Source of the DNA: Candidatus Saccharibacteria bacterium UBA1788
Lineage (GTDB): Bacteria; Patescibacteriota; Saccharimonadia; Saccharimonadales; Saccharimonadaceae
Length of the DNA stretch: 7,850 bases
Assembly (NCBI GenBank): GCA_002315165.1
Contig: DCGC01000019.1
Span: 3,801-11,650 of the forward strand
Reading direction: 5' to 3'
Below the pieces are notes generated by a model that made no database searches, was not told the DNA's origin, and saw only the letters and a program-made list of their open reading frames with translations. A program made the translations under genes and the position numbers. Below are positions 6,695 through 7,850 of the stretch, piece by piece; the stretch's first letter is position 1, and every line of letters starts with the position of its first letter.

Positions 6695-7815
6695 GTAAAC
6701 GCAAAAAAAATAATTCCCAAAGCGATCCGAAACGCTATATTTTGTATACCGTCACGGCGGCGCTAATTGTTGCTGTTGCCTTTTTTGGCTCCAAAAATAA
6801 AGACGCCGAAACTACTAGTAGCCTTAATATTAGTAGTATCGCCAATGACAACTACAATATCTCTACCGACCAAATGTCAGAGTTCTACCTAGTCGCCAAT
6901 ACCGCCAGCTCACTAGATTTAGCTAGCGTTGACATCATTGGTTCCAACTATGTCACCGTATCTGTTATGCGCGAAGTCGGCCAGACTGGTAGCGATGCTA
7001 GCTCGATTGAGAAGCCGACCTATATTGACGCCTCTAGCTTCTCTCATGGCGTTATTGTCTATACTGTCAAAGAGGGCGACACTATGGATTCTATCTTATC
7101 CGAGCTTAATGAAGCCTACTCCACCTCTATCACGTCTAACCAAATTCGTTGGTCTAATGGTATGAAAACCACAGCTGTTTCTGTCGGGCAGGTTCTTTAT
7201 CTTCCCAGCGAACCGGGCATCGTCTATACCGTTAAATCTAATGATACTCTTGCTTCTATTGTTAAAACCTACGGCTCATCAGTGGAAAGTATTATAGAAA
7301 AAAATAACTTATCTTCAGAGTCTCTCACTGTTGGCGCCCATATTCTAATTCCTGGTGGCAACATGCCAGCCTCTTTACGCCCAGAATATGTAGCACCAAA
7401 GAAAACCTATACCTATACCTATTCTTATACCTATTTGGGTAACACCGCTTCCCGTCAAGGTCTCACGGTTATCGGCTATAACTATTACGGCAAGGGCGAA
7501 TGTGTGGGGTACGCTCTCTGGTATCGCAACGTTAGCGGTCTTTCCACGCTCGGCCCAGTCGGCACCAACTGGGGTAACGCTAACACTTGGGCGTCAGCTG
7601 CTCGTAGAGCAGGCTACCGTGTCGATAAGACTCCTGAAGTTGGCGCCGTCTTCCAAACCTCGGTTGGTCGTTACGGCCACGTTGGAATTGTTGTCGGCAT
7701 CAACAGTGACGGCTCGATCGTTGTCCAAGAAACCAACTATGACCACAAAAAAGGTCGAGTGACCCGTTCTACCATTCCAGCCTCTAGCGTAGGCAGCTTC
7801 TACTATATCCACTAG
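6691..7815 (+). CDS. Membrane-anchored LysM-LysM-CHAP peptidoglycan hydrolase
   Basis: The 374-residue protein starts with a basic stretch (KRKKN) and a hydrophobic helix at about 17-33 with no obvious cleavage site, so it is probably an uncleaved signal anchor. Residues 40-118 are Ser/Thr/Asn-rich with no recognised domain. Two LysM peptidoglycan-binding modules follow (VYTVKEGDT at 123-131 and VYTVKSNDT at 178-186, the second ending VGAHILIPGG), then a Thr-Tyr repeat linker (239-248). The C-terminal CHAP amidase/endopeptidase domain has Cys271 in GECVGYALW, His330 in RYGHVGIV and an acidic/Asn third position in VVQETNY (346-350). Such enzymes cut amide bonds in wall peptides or the amidase bond; the exact bond is not predictable. 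It probably acts on the cell's own wall together with upstream MltG, though an epibiont could use it on a host wall. Translation is likely coupled: start and stop overlap as ATGA and no Shine-Dalgarno site is seen. Confidence 0.92.
   Translation: MSKRKKNNSQSDPKRYILYTVTAALIVAVAFFGSKNKDAETTSSLNISSIANDNYNISTDQMSEFYLVANTASSLDLASVDIIGSNYVTVSVMREVGQTGSDASSIEKPTYIDASSFSHGVIVYTVKEGDTMDSILSELNEAYSTSITSNQIRWSNGMKTTAVSVGQVLYLPSEPGIVYTVKSNDTLASIVKTYGSSVESIIEKNNLSSESLTVGAHILIPGGNMPASLRPEYVAPKKTYTYTYSYTYLGNTASRQGLTVIGYNYYGKGECVGYALWYRNVSGLSTLGPVGTNWGNANTWASAARRAGYRVDKTPEVGAVFQTSVGRYGHVGIVVGINSDGSIVVQETNYDHKKGRVTRSTIPASSVGSFYYIH
7405..7434 (+). repeat. Six-base tandem repeat encoding (Thr-Tyr)n
   Basis: Five in-frame copies of ACCTAT, the fourth degenerate as TCTTAT, encode TYTYTYSYTY between LysM2 and the CHAP domain. 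It probably forms an extended linker strand. Such short repeats can change copy number by slippage, and a loss or gain of six bases would keep frame. Confidence 0.75.
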
Positions 7816-7817
7816 CA

Positions 7818-7841
7818 ATTTTATCAATTTTGTGATAAAAT
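7818..7841. other. Perfect 9-bp palindrome after the hydrolase gene
   Basis: ATTTTATCA (7818-7826) and TGATAAAAT (7833-7841) are exact inverted complements around a 6-base loop, starting three bases after the stop codon. There is one G-C pair in the stem and no T-tract after it on the plus strand, so it is a poor intrinsic terminator. Its right arm contains an extended -10 box, so an operator role or simple dyad symmetry of promoter DNA is possible. Confidence 0.5.
7831..7841 (+). promoter_or_regulatory. Candidate extended -10 promoter for the next gene downstream
   Basis: TGTGATAAAAT matches TG-n-TAAAAT and nearly repeats the boxes at 3469-3479 (plus) and 3446-3456 (minus). Transcription would start near 7848, at the window edge, so the gene it serves is not visible. 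Confidence 0.45.
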
Positions 7842-7850
7842 ATAAGTATA

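Noticed and set aside
7818..7841. Rho-independent terminator after the hydrolase gene
   Set aside because: The stem has a single G-C pair and no following T-tract on the plus strand.

Overview
The window is almost entirely coding: seven genes, no gap longer than 50 bases, no RNA gene, mobile element or CRISPR array that I can see. Base composition is moderately AT-rich. TGA acts as a stop at least once (6692-6694), so the standard bacterial code fits and an SR1/Gracilibacteria-type code (TGA = Gly) does not. The tight packing, a RuvX-MltG fusion, a CPR-style membrane protein resembling 'baseplate J-like' annotations, and a LysM-CHAP wall hydrolase together suggest a Candidate Phyla Radiation bacterium, most likely Candidatus Saccharibacteria (TM7) or a relative. 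That assignment is inference from gene content; no marker gene is present.

Layout. Left (2-1048, +): the 3' part of an FtsA-like actin-fold ATPase whose start lies before the window. Middle-left (3436 down to 1049, - strand): a cytoplasmic PAS histidine kinase, a receiver-only response regulator and an RsuA/RluB-family rRNA pseudouridine synthase, probably read in that order as one unit, with an extra promoter before the regulator. The synthase and FtsA-like genes converge with zero bases between their stop codons. Middle-right (3486-7815, +): a three-gene operon with overlapping junctions (1 bp, then 4 bp) encoding a single-pass membrane protein with a large outer domain, the RuvX-MltG fusion, and an anchored LysM-LysM-CHAP peptidoglycan hydrolase. 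The last 35 bases hold a short perfect palindrome and what looks like the promoter of the next gene.

How it fits together. The plus-strand operon is about the cell envelope: MltG terminates glycan strands, CHAP enzymes cut peptide amide bonds, and the first protein presents a beta-rich domain outside the membrane. The two-component genes are divergent from it and share a 49-bp intergenic region in which both promoters appear to have extended -10 boxes (TGTGRTAWAWT) only 22 bp apart. This makes mutually exclusive polymerase binding plausible. Both start codons lie at or within a few bases of the predicted transcription starts, so both messages may be leaderless. The response regulator has no DNA-binding domain, so a direct two-component circuit controlling the operon is not shown by the sequence.
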